From assembly GCA_023428135.1 (NCBI GenBank), contig JAEYZG010000010.1, positions 310,001-374,000 on the forward strand: a DNA stretch of 64,000 nt, read 5' to 3'. Shown in pieces: positions 34,897 to 42,948 of the stretch; position 1 is the stretch's first letter, and every line of letters starts with the position of its first letter. The position numbers and the translations under genes were made by a program. This stretch comes from Bacteroidota bacterium. Its GTDB lineage: Bacteria; Bacteroidota; Bacteroidia; Cytophagales; Cytophagaceae. The notes under the pieces were generated by a model. That model searched no databases, was not told the DNA's origin, and saw only the letters and a program-made list of their open reading frames with translations.

Positions 34897-35253
34897 AAAA
34901 CGCTCAAAACTGACCTAAGAACTCCGACATTTGAGATAAAAGGTCGAATTTTTGCCCGGAAAGCTCCAAATTTTAAACTAAGAACTCGAATTTATGAGCC
35001 AAAAGCTCCAAATTTCGACCCAAAAGCTCGAATTTTTGAGCAAAAAGCTCAAATTTATACCACAATAGCTTCAACATTCGGCCTCCAAACTCGAATTTAT
35101 GTGTAAAAAACTCCAAATTTTGACTTAAAAGCTCGAATTTATATTCTAAATGCTTCAGAATTCCAGCTTCCTATCTTGAAACATTGGCCAAAAATCTAAG
35201 GATTTTGGGTTCGAAAGCTCGGGCATTGGAGCAAAAATCCCCGGATACTGAAG
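34897..35253. repeat. degenerate 21-bp tandem repeat array (about 17 units)
   Basis: Units keep an exact 21-base period: starts at 34918, 34939, 34960, 34981, 35002, 35023, 35044 and so on. Two unit types tend to alternate: one with AAAGCTCGAATTT and one with AAAGCTCCAAATTT, giving a 42-bp higher-order period. The last four units are more decayed. In the plus frame the units read as heptads such as KARIFEQ and KAPNFDP, but no ATG or RBS precedes them and TAA occurs at 35104 and 35197. The 607-base gap 34800-35406 holds no other gene. Confidence 0.85.
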
Positions 35254-35406
35254 CCTTATAGATTGGAGGTTGAAGTTTACATACTTTTATTCCTAAAGTA
35301 ACTAATGTAATTAAGGCTTCAGTTTGTCGAAGAAAATCCCGCCTATCCCTGAATCCTATAAATCCCAGTAAAAAAATCAGTATCTTAGATATCAGAAATC
35401 TTAATC

Positions 35407-35931
35407 ATGAATTTTTTTAGCCGCAAAAATCCTGTATTTGTATTCCTTACAACAGTCATTGTATTATACATTATATGGGAAACTTTTTATGCTTCCTATC
35501 TATGCATGTCCCCCTTTTCTTACAAAATTTCATCATTTCTCGGAAGGTCCAGCAGCTATTTCTTTTCCCTGACAGGCTTGAAACTAAATTGGATTGAAGC
35601 AACATACTGCATATCTATTGACGGCCGTCCTGCATTATATATAGGAACACCTTGTAATGGTCTGGCTTTTTTTGGTTTGTTCACCTGTTTTGTTATTGCT
35701 TTCCCGGCTTCCTGGAAATCTAAGTTATGGTTTCTTCCGCTGGGAATATTAGCCATTCATGTCCTGAACATGATAAGAGTAATGCTTCTTATTCTCAACT
35801 TTTACTTCTACAATTCTAGTTTTGACTTTAACCATAAATACACGTTTAACTTTGTTGTCTATGGTTTTATGCTTTTAGTATGGCTTTATTGGGCAAAAAA
35901 ACAACTACCCCATGTTGCGCAAACTGCTTAG
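35407..35931 (+). CDS. exosortase/archaeosortase family protein (Bacteroidota type)
   Basis: The 174-residue protein has about five membrane helices. The three catalytic residues of the exosortase/archaeosortase family are in place: C83 in IGTPCNGLAFFG, R124 in LNMIRVMLLIL and H143 in FNHKYTFN. These transpeptidase-like enzymes cut a C-terminal tripartite sorting signal and often join the protein to a glycolipid or polymer. The shape agrees with the small exosortase forms of Bacteroidota (XrtX/XrtF-like; I cannot tell which). It overlaps the next gene by 20 bases. Confidence 0.87.
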   Translation: MNFFSRKNPVFVFLTTVIVLYIIWETFYASYLCMSPFSYKISSFLGRSSSYFFSLTGLKLNWIEATYCISIDGRPALYIGTPCNGLAFFGLFTCFVIAFPASWKSKLWFLPLGILAIHVLNMIRVMLLILNFYFYNSSFDFNHKYTFNFVVYGFMLLVWLYWAKKQLPHVAQTA

Positions 35932-36361
35932 TAAAAGAATATTAGTGTGTCTTTCACTATATCTTTATCAAAGCCTTTTAGATCAATTCAGACTACTTTT
36001 TTTAGATCTATTTAAAACCTATTCTCCAATTATAGGACCTCAGGTTGCCAAACTGCCTGTTGTATTTCTTCTTATATACATAATTCACAGGGCTTTTATT
36101 CATGGCCTGATTGTGAAAATTTTTACAGGAGAAAGAAAAATTCTGTTCTATTACATGATAACAGATTTTATCATATTTGGGGCTGCGGCTTTGATTGTGT
36201 TAAGCAGAAGACTGTTTCCGCATTTTAATGACATTACTGAACCAGTCACATTTGCATTTATGAAATTACTGGATACCCCTATTTTACTCCTTTTCTTCCT
36301 TCCATCATTTTATTTATTTAAAAAAATGAATTTGCCCTCAACTGGTCATACTTCCAATTAG
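35912..36361 (+). CDS. exosortase-associated membrane protein (putative)
   Basis: The 149-residue protein has four hydrophobic segments, at about 10-28, 47-65, 78-98 and 112-134. It overlaps the exosortase gene by 20 bases, so translation is coupled. Exosortases of this phylum are commonly followed by a small dedicated membrane partner, and size and position fit this. No sequence motif of its own was recognised, so the call rests mostly on context. Confidence 0.6.
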   Translation: MLRKLLSKRILVCLSLYLYQSLLDQFRLLFLDLFKTYSPIIGPQVAKLPVVFLLIYIIHRAFIHGLIVKIFTGERKILFYYMITDFIIFGAAALIVLSRRLFPHFNDITEPVTFAFMKLLDTPILLLFFLPSFYLFKKMNLPSTGHTSN

Positions 36362-36497
36362 GTGCTTGATTGGTACTTTTTATACATCTGTCGAATCATA
36401 CTTAAAAATACCTATCGATGGGTATTGTACTAAATACTTTAAAACTAGAGTATTGTAATGGGACTAATTTTTCTCACATAAAAATCACACATAAACT

Positions 36498-39400
36498 ATG
36501 CAATTTTTAAAATTACGAAAACCATTGACGGCTTTGCTGTTGTTGGCTGCAATAGGCACTGCCTCTGCTCAAAATCCTGGATTTGATCCTCCGGAAGATT
36601 TTAAGGATGATATTCCTGAAAGGGAAACCAAAGAGGGACACATCGTTTACCTGAAAACTTTTTATGAAGGTTGTGTAGTAAAAGACAGTCAAAATAAAGA
36701 TTCGATAAATCCAAATTGTTCAAAATTCAAACAAGCCAAATCTGTAATAATAGAAAGTAAATATGCAATTGAAGATATCAGGTGGGTAAAGTATTTCACA
36801 AGTCTTGAAAAGTTAGATATTCAATACAATTATGTTAAGATCCTTCCAGATACTTTTCCTGCAACTCTGAAAAACCTGAATTTAAGTGGAAACAAAATTT
36901 CGACAGAGGTATCAGAAGATTTCGGACACTTACCAAGCAAGCTTGAAACGCTTGAATTAGGATATCAGAGAAGTGGCAATTTTAAAGCTCTGCCTGCATT
37001 ACCTGACAATCTAAAAATTCTTTCAGCGTCTTCGAATCAATTGACAAGCCTGCCTGATTCTTTACCTTCGAAACTCGAAAGGTTATTATTGACATTCAAT
37101 AATATTAGTTCTTTAAACCAAGGCTTTGCAAAGGCAAATAATCTTAAATATGTAATTCTACAAAATAACAAAATTACATCCCTCAGCCATTTGCCAGCAA
37201 AAATTCAATCGCTTGATTTGTCAGATAACTTATTATCCTCTCATTCAACAACTGAATTTCCTGAAAGTCTTACTTATCTGAATGTTGAAAGAAATTCTTT
37301 AGTCAGTTTGCCGGCATTCAACAACAGTTTGAAAGAAGTAAGGGCTTCCAATAATCAATTAACAAGTTTACCCAATCTGCCTGATTCATTAGTATCCTTA
37401 AGTATCAGCTTCAATAAAGTAACTAACCTTCCCGCTTTACCATCTAAGCTTGGAACTTTAATTGCTGAAAATAATCTCATTGCATCATTAACTGAATTAC
37501 CTCAAAGCCTTAAAATTTTGCAATTGAGCACAAATCAATTAACGGCATTGCCAACTTTACCAGATAGTTTGCAAGTGCTTACTGCAAGCTTTAATAGTAT
37601 AAGCGGTGAACTTGGAGTACTGCCAAAGAACCTTTCCAGATTAGAAATTTCAAATACAAATGTTTCAGGATTTACAGGCGCTGCCAAAATGGAAACACTT
37701 GATTTTTCGAAAACAAAAGTGAGTTCTTTCCCTTACACCACTATTCCTGCAACTTTAAAGAGGCTTTATTGCCAGAACAACAATTTGCCATCTATTCCAA
37801 AACTACCGGAAGGACTTGGCAGCATCAAAGCTACTGGTAACCAATTCTACTGTCTTCCAAACTTGCCCGTTAATCTTTATGAAACGGATATGAAATCAGT
37901 TTGTAATAGAAACTGTTGGATTGGCAATGGCGGTGATTGGAAAGATAATGTCAACTGGTCATTTGGACATGCACCAACACAAAATGATAGTGTAATTGTA
38001 ATTAATGATATCGTTACAATTTCTTTTCAAGATGCTGAAGCAAAATATATTGATGCAAGAAACTGTAGAATAATTGGAAACAACTTTACACTAAATGTAT
38101 ATGGGGATATTAAAAGTATCTCTTCCCCTTACTTTAACACAACGGTAAAACTTGTTGGAAACACCAATCAAAATGTATATGGCAACCCTACTATTAAAAA
38201 ACTGATTATAAATAATTCAGCAGGAGTGTTTTTGGATTATCCATTGATAGAAGACTTATCTGTTGACAATGGCTTTGTTACCTTCTATGGCATTCTAAAT
38301 ATTTCAAGAATTGGCCGATCTCTAAGTACCACTCCAAATCCAATAAGAGGTTCCATTTATTACAAGCAAAAGATTAATAAAGGTTGGTCCTTTCTAGGAA
38401 GTCCACTTCAAGGCCAAACTTTAGCATACCTGAACGTTACTATTCCTTTAGGTTTTGGAGAAAAATCTCAAAGCATCTATGAATATGATGGGACTAAAAC
38501 AGTATTGAACGGTTGGGTAAAAAGTAGCGGGCTAACCGAAGCTTACGCAACTGGAAAAGGATTCAGGGTATATAGCCAGACAACGACAGATCTAAAACTA
38601 GATGGTACTCCTTTCGTGGGATCCAAGAATATGAATGTGACATTTGACCCAAGCGGGTATAACGGAGGGGGATGGAATCTAATTGCTAATCCATATTTTT
38701 CTGAAATTGACTGGAGGTTAGTAACTAACAAGGCAAATATGAATGAAGCCATTTATATATGGAACCCAAACGCAGGCTCATATTCTTCCTATGTAAATAA
38801 TGAGCAAACAAATGGTGGTTCGCCTCTAGTACAAATGGGACAGGCATTCTTTGTGAAAGCGTCAGGTCCTTCTCCAAAGCTGATAATTGAAGAGACTTCC
38901 AAGCCAATAAGCCCTACATATGCACCATTTTTCAGGACATCTGCAACATCTGCCAAACTACGCATAGTTCTAAATGACAATGTAGAGAAACTAACGGATG
39001 AGCTTATATTCAGCGAAGTAGAAGGTGCAACCAATAAATTTGATACTCAATTTGATGCATACAAACTTCCCGGAACCTTCATCAACATCTCAACAAAATC
39101 CTCTGACGGAGAAGATCTTTCTATAAACTCTCTTCAAGAACTGACAGGATCTTATCCTCTGCAAGTTTCTGCGGCAAGAACAGGAAAATTTTCTTTCTCA
39201 TTTAAAAATGTGGAGACGCTAGAAGGAACAAGTGCTTACCTGATAGATAAGTTACTTGGAAAGGAAGTAGAAATTACAAATGAGACTGAATATGAATTTA
39301 CGACCAATATAACAGAAATAGCCGATAGATTCAGAGTTTCCTTCTCTTCAGTAGTAACAGGCAATTCTTCTTCTTTAACTGAATCTGCCCCTCTTGTATA

Positions 39401-39614
39401 CCCTATCCCTGCAAAAGATCAGGTGACACTTACTTTTGGCAGAGCGAAAAATGCTGATGTTGTACTTATCAATCCGATGGGTTCAGAAATAGCTGAATGG
39501 ACTAATGTTCAGGAAGGATCTCTTCAAATACCACTATCTGCAGAAAATGGGATTTACATACTAAAAGTGAAGAGCAACGAAGAAATATTTGTTTACAAAA
39601 TTGTAAAGTTTTAA
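36498..39614 (+). CDS. large leucine-rich-repeat surface protein with T9SS sorting domain
   Basis: The 1038-residue protein begins with a signal peptide (LTALLLLAAIGTASAQ). About residues 105-465 are some 17-20 leucine-rich repeats of the pattern LPxxLxxLxxxxNxLTSLP, in the bacterial short-LRR style. A Cys/Trp-rich junction (CWIGNGGDWKDNVNWSFG) and a beta-rich region follow. The end is a type A T9SS sorting domain (LVYPIPAKDQVTLTFG ... NGIYILKVKSNEE). It is expected on the cell surface as an adhesin or binding protein. It sits between the exosortase and the miniature sorting-signal protein. Confidence 0.87.
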   Translation: MQFLKLRKPLTALLLLAAIGTASAQNPGFDPPEDFKDDIPERETKEGHIVYLKTFYEGCVVKDSQNKDSINPNCSKFKQAKSVIIESKYAIEDIRWVKYFTSLEKLDIQYNYVKILPDTFPATLKNLNLSGNKISTEVSEDFGHLPSKLETLELGYQRSGNFKALPALPDNLKILSASSNQLTSLPDSLPSKLERLLLTFNNISSLNQGFAKANNLKYVILQNNKITSLSHLPAKIQSLDLSDNLLSSHSTTEFPESLTYLNVERNSLVSLPAFNNSLKEVRASNNQLTSLPNLPDSLVSLSISFNKVTNLPALPSKLGTLIAENNLIASLTELPQSLKILQLSTNQLTALPTLPDSLQVLTASFNSISGELGVLPKNLSRLEISNTNVSGFTGAAKMETLDFSKTKVSSFPYTTIPATLKRLYCQNNNLPSIPKLPEGLGSIKATGNQFYCLPNLPVNLYETDMKSVCNRNCWIGNGGDWKDNVNWSFGHAPTQNDSVIVINDIVTISFQDAEAKYIDARNCRIIGNNFTLNVYGDIKSISSPYFNTTVKLVGNTNQNVYGNPTIKKLIINNSAGVFLDYPLIEDLSVDNGFVTFYGILNISRIGRSLSTTPNPIRGSIYYKQKINKGWSFLGSPLQGQTLAYLNVTIPLGFGEKSQSIYEYDGTKTVLNGWVKSSGLTEAYATGKGFRVYSQTTTDLKLDGTPFVGSKNMNVTFDPSGYNGGGWNLIANPYFSEIDWRLVTNKANMNEAIYIWNPNAGSYSSYVNNEQTNGGSPLVQMGQAFFVKASGPSPKLIIEETSKPISPTYAPFFRTSATSAKLRIVLNDNVEKLTDELIFSEVEGATNKFDTQFDAYKLPGTFINISTKSSDGEDLSINSLQELTGSYPLQVSAARTGKFSFSFKNVETLEGTSAYLIDKLLGKEVEITNETEYEFTTNITEIADRFRVSFSSVVTGNSSSLTESAPLVYPIPAKDQVTLTFGRAKNADVVLINPMGSEIAEWTNVQEGSLQIPLSAENGIYILKVKSNEEIFVYKIVKF

Positions 39615-39619
39615 TCGAT

Positions 39620-39835
39620 ATGAAAATTTATTATACAGTCATATTCACCATATTATTTAGTTTAAGCGCATTAGCACAGCCACCTTCTTTTGACACTGGC
39701 TCTCCTGAGCCTGTACCTGCAGGAGGGGCTGCCGCTATTCCTTTGGAAAGTGGTTCATATATTTTCCTTGCAGGAGGATTAATTGCCGGAGGTCTTCTGC
39801 TTCTTCAGTTAAGAAAGAAAAGAAAGACGATCTAA
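39620..39835 (+). CDS. miniature protein with signal peptide and PID-CTERM-like sorting signal
   Basis: The 71-residue protein starts 5 bases after the LRR gene. Residues 1-19 are a signal peptide ending SLSALAQ. A short Pro/Gly-rich linker follows, then a tripartite tail: PLESGS motif, a hydrophobic stretch IFLAGGLIAGGLLLLQL and the basic end RKKRK. That tail is the layout of an exosortase substrate; PLESG is close to the PIDGG motif of PID-CTERM proteins. The mature product would be only about 25 residues. Given the exosortase 4 kb upstream, it is the likely local substrate. Confidence 0.75.
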   Translation: MKIYYTVIFTILFSLSALAQPPSFDTGSPEPVPAGGAAAIPLESGSYIFLAGGLIAGGLLLLQLRKKRKTI

Positions 39836-39861
39836 AAGATATTTTTTTACCTGTGTACAAA

Positions 39862-39899
39862 GGGGCTGCTTTTTCAAAGAGCAGCCTCTTATTTTTTAA
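39862..39899 (+). terminator. intrinsic terminator of the exosortase locus
   Basis: GGGGCTGCT pairs with AGCAGCCTC over a 9-base loop, and the tail TTATTTTTTA follows. It lies 27 bases after the stop of the miniature protein. Confidence 0.85.
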
Positions 39900-39953
39900 T
39901 GTAGACAAATATTCTTCTATTTTTACATTTGATATTCAATTCACTAAGCCGTT

Positions 39954-40403
39954 ATGAAAAAAATCCTTGCTCTCTTTCTGTTTGCTCTTGCTTTCACATT
40001 TTTTTCTTCCGATTCACTTGCTCAATATTCAGGTGATGAAATAATAGGAATCTGGGAAACACCAGGAGATGACAATGGCAGAATAGAGATATTCAAAACA
40101 GACAATAAATATTATGGTAAAATAATATGGCTGAAAAGAAAAGGTGAGAATGGAGAAGTTCTAACCGACAAAAATAATCCAAATAAATCATTACAAAATC
40201 GCCCTATCATTGGCACTGAAATTCTGAAAGGATTTATTTTTAATAAAGAAGATATGTGGGAAGATGGTGAAATATATGACCCTAAAAGCGGTAATACCTA
40301 TAGTTGTCAATTATCCCTTCAAGATAAAAATACTATGAAAGTCAGAGGATATATTGGATTTTCATTGATAGGGAGAACAGAATATTGGAAGCGGGTGAAG
40401 TAA
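39954..40403 (+). CDS. DUF2147-type secreted protein
   Basis: The 149-residue protein has a signal peptide (LALFLFALAFTFFSSDSLAQ). The mature part matches DUF2147: IIGIWETPGDDNGRIEIFK, YYGKIIWLK, the RPIIGTEILKGF core and NTMKVRGYIGFSLIGRTEYWKR at the end. It is a small lipocalin-like beta barrel in the periplasm. Function is unknown. It stands as a single gene after the exosortase terminator. Confidence 0.85.
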   Translation: MKKILALFLFALAFTFFSSDSLAQYSGDEIIGIWETPGDDNGRIEIFKTDNKYYGKIIWLKRKGENGEVLTDKNNPNKSLQNRPIIGTEILKGFIFNKEDMWEDGEIYDPKSGNTYSCQLSLQDKNTMKVRGYIGFSLIGRTEYWKRVK

Positions 40404-40480
40404 AAAAGGCATAATTAAAATAATTATTCCTCCTCACAACTTTATTTTTGCGTACTTTATCTATTATTTCTAAATATTCT

Positions 40481-41200
40481 ATGAAGCTTGAAAAGCTTAC
40501 AATTATTATCCCCACTTATAATGAAGGAAAAACATTATATCAAATTTTGGATAAAATACGCCTGGTACAACTTCATTATAATACCAGGAAAGAAGTAATT
40601 GTAATAGATGATGCTTCTACAGATGATACTTCAGAAGTTATATTTGTGTATAAAAGCAAGTATCCTGATTTCCCAGTTATTCATCATAAACACGATGTAA
40701 ACGAAGGTAAAGGAGCAGCTCTTCATAGAGGTATAAAAATGGCAACCGGAGATTTTCTTATAATACAGGATGCCGATCTTGAGTATGATCCGGAAGACTA
40801 TAATGATCTTCTAAAACCTGTCTATTCAGGCGTTGCAGATGTTGTTTATGGTTCAAGGTTTATGGGAAGCAAGCCACATAGGGTCCTCTTTTTCTGGCAT
40901 TATTTCGGGAATAAGCTTTTGACTTTTTTATCTAACCTCTTCACAAACCTAAACCTTACAGATATGGAAACCTGCTATAAAGTCTTTGATACAAAATTAA
41001 TTCAAGCTCTTGATCTTAAAGAAAAAAGGTTTGGTTTTGAACCGGAAGTTACTGCTAAAGTTGCAAAAGTTTCCGGGATCAGAATTTACGAGGTGGGTAT
41101 TTCTTATTATGGTCGAACCTATTCTGAGGGGAAAAAAATAAGCTGGAAAGATGGCGTTTGGGCTGTACTGTGTATAATCCGCTACAATCTTTTTAAATAG
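40481..41200 (+). CDS. GT2 family glycosyltransferase (dolichol-phosphate-mannose-synthase-like)
   Basis: The protein has about 239 residues from the ATG at 40481; a TTG at 40448 is an unlikely start. The GT-A fold shows LTIIIPTYNEGKTLYQIL, VIDDASTDDT, GKGAALHRGIKMATGD and the metal/acceptor motif IQDADLEYDPEDY. The close FEPEVTAKVAK and ISYYGRTYSEGKKISWKDG match DPM1-like enzymes without membrane domain. It transfers a sugar to a polyprenyl phosphate or lipid. It is convergent with the AlkD-like gene. Confidence 0.88.
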   Translation: MKLEKLTIIIPTYNEGKTLYQILDKIRLVQLHYNTRKEVIVIDDASTDDTSEVIFVYKSKYPDFPVIHHKHDVNEGKGAALHRGIKMATGDFLIIQDADLEYDPEDYNDLLKPVYSGVADVVYGSRFMGSKPHRVLFFWHYFGNKLLTFLSNLFTNLNLTDMETCYKVFDTKLIQALDLKEKRFGFEPEVTAKVAKVSGIRIYEVGISYYGRTYSEGKKISWKDGVWAVLCIIRYNLFK

Positions 41201-41232
41201 AAATAACTTCAATCTGATCTTAAGGTGATGTT

Positions 41233-41931
41233 TTATTTCTTCTTTTGAATTCTATCTATCACTTTTTTACTTCTTAATTCTACCAAAGCATTATTAGCAA
41301 TCCATTTTGAGGATTTGCTATCCTGATTTCTTATTCTTTCAGCTACTGTTATCGCTTCCTGATGTAGCTTTTCATTTCTCTTACCTATCTGCCTCAAAGC
41401 CCAGTTCACAGCTTTCCTGACAAAGTTTCTTTCATCCTGTGAATGCTTTTCTATTAAGGAAAATAACTTTGAAAACCTTTCATTATCAGATTTTTTATCA
41501 TGAACAGCTAATGTTGCTATTAATACAAAGCCCGCTCTTCTAACAAATTCAGCCTTTTCATCTATCCAGGCTTTAGCCTTTTCAAAAGCAAATGGAGTTT
41601 TTCTAAAAAGATTTAAACACACCTGATCACACAAATCCCAGGAGTTAAAACCTTTTACCCATTCATCCATTTGTTTTTCCTGAACCTTTGCCGGGTCATC
41701 AATCATCGAGGCCAGTATTCTTGCCTCATGTATTTCAGTTTTCCAGAGCTCGATCGCAAGCAAGTGATCCTTCCTGTGAGCTTTTGCCAAATTTCTCAAT
41801 ACAGGTATGGATATACCTAATGCTTTTTCTGTATTGACGCCAAATTTTGAAAGTGAAGGAAGTATTTCCGGTCGTGCGTGGGACTTTAGCTGAGAGACTA
41901 CCTTGGACAACTCTGATTCAGCCTTTTCCAT
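41233..41931 (-). CDS. AlkD-like DNA alkylation repair protein
   Basis: The 232-residue all-helical protein is built of HEAT-like repeats, with the family motifs LGISIPVLRNLAKAHRKDH, EARILASMIDDPAKV, FNSWDLCDQVCLNL and FVRKAVNWALRQIGKRN. These match AlkD-type glycosylases, which remove bulky or methylated bases. The Trp and Asp of NSWDLCD fit the substrate face. It has no signal peptide. Confidence 0.87.
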   Translation of the reverse strand: MEKAESELSKVVSQLKSHARPEILPSLSKFGVNTEKALGISIPVLRNLAKAHRKDHLLAIELWKTEIHEARILASMIDDPAKVQEKQMDEWVKGFNSWDLCDQVCLNLFRKTPFAFEKAKAWIDEKAEFVRRAGFVLIATLAVHDKKSDNERFSKLFSLIEKHSQDERNFVRKAVNWALRQIGKRNEKLHQEAITVAERIRNQDSKSSKWIANNALVELRSKKVIDRIQKKK

Positions 41932-41948
41932 ATAATTTGTAAAAAATT

Positions 41949-41983
41949 AAGGGAAGATGTATAGTTTGTTAACATCTTCCCTT
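41949..41983 (-). terminator. intrinsic terminator for the DUF4380 gene
   Basis: AAGGGAAGATGT pairs with ACATCTTCCCTT around an 11-base loop, followed on the minus strand by AATTTTTT. It lies 8 bases past the DUF4380 stop. Confidence 0.85.
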
Positions 41984-41990
41984 TTCAAAT

Positions 41991-42929
41991 TTATTTTTTA
42001 ACTATTGATCTTACAATTTTAACCAGCTCAGCATTTCCTTCTTCTTTTGTTACACTGGTTGGTAATGATTTCAAATACCACTTCACCTGCCAGGTTAGTT
42101 TTTCTCCCGGAGCAAGATTTTTATACGCTCCCTGCTGTTCCATTTCAATAAACGGGTTCTGCGTATCTGCAAAAATCTCTATCTCTCCCTCACCTGGTGC
42201 ACGTTCACTTGCCTTTGTATCTTCGAATTTTTTTACCAATAAAAGTCCTTCATCTGTATTTGCTATCCAACCTTCACTTCCATCTGCATAAAGCTTAGCC
42301 ATATTGCCATCTGTTACTCTTTCAGGTGAATAAGCAAACCACCTTATTCCATCAATATCATTCATCTTGAGAACACTCATTACTGGACTGCTTTGCTCAA
42401 ATTCTTTTTCTCCTCTTGGATAAAAAGTGATAGAAGATTTTTTTGTCCTGGTATTTTCCCAAGGCGCAACTTTTAGTTCTTTTCCGCTTTCGTTGGTTAT
42501 GGTATAAGTCACTACAAAACTTGAGTCAGACGGATTAGCAGTAATATTCTTCTTTATTACTACACCTAATTTCGCGTCTTTTTCGCTGGTAAATTCAACA
42601 GTATTTTTTGTTGCCTTAACTTTGTAAGGTTTGTCATGGTGCTCCGGAATCGGAGGCCAGCCCCATGGGTCCTGAGGACTAGTCCAGAATGTAGAACCTC
42701 CCGGCCCGATAATTTCTTTTCCTCCAAGAGTAAAAGACGTTATTCTTGCACCTTCTCCCGCATCAATCGACATAACTGTATTGCCCAATGATACTTTATA
42801 AGTCTGTTGACCTGCTGCAGGGCTTTCAATTTTTACAGTTTGTCCTGCTTGTTTTTTTTGTGCAAAAGTGGTGGCAGCTGCCATAATTGCTGCACTAAAA
42901 AAAATGGCTTTAATAAAATTTCTTCTCAT
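41991..42929 (-). CDS. DUF4380-type secreted protein
   Basis: The 312-residue protein has a signal peptide (FSAAIMAAATTFAQ). Its mature part is a beta-rich fold of the galactose mutarotase-like type, with GARITSFTLGGKEII, STFWTSPQDPWGWPPIPEHHD and WENTRTKKSSITFYP. This fits DUF4380 proteins. A sugar-binding periplasmic role is plausible but unproven; the catalytic residues of mutarotase are not clearly present. A strong terminator follows. Confidence 0.8.
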   Translation of the reverse strand: MRRNFIKAIFFSAAIMAAATTFAQKKQAGQTVKIESPAAGQQTYKVSLGNTVMSIDAGEGARITSFTLGGKEIIGPGGSTFWTSPQDPWGWPPIPEHHDKPYKVKATKNTVEFTSEKDAKLGVVIKKNITANPSDSSFVVTYTITNESGKELKVAPWENTRTKKSSITFYPRGEKEFEQSSPVMSVLKMNDIDGIRWFAYSPERVTDGNMAKLYADGSEGWIANTDEGLLLVKKFEDTKASERAPGEGEIEIFADTQNPFIEMEQQGAYKNLAPGEKLTWQVKWYLKSLPTSVTKEEGNAELVKIVRSIVKK

Positions 42930-42948
42930 GAAATATATTTTAGTCTTG

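Noticed and set aside
34870..35106. An open frame of 78 codons over the 21-bp repeats, reading as heptads
   Set aside because: There is no ATG, GTG or plausible ribosome site before the repeats, and a stop falls inside the array. It is reported as a repeat, not as a gene.
34897..35253. CRISPR array
   Set aside because: Units are directly adjacent with no unique spacers, and no cas gene is near.
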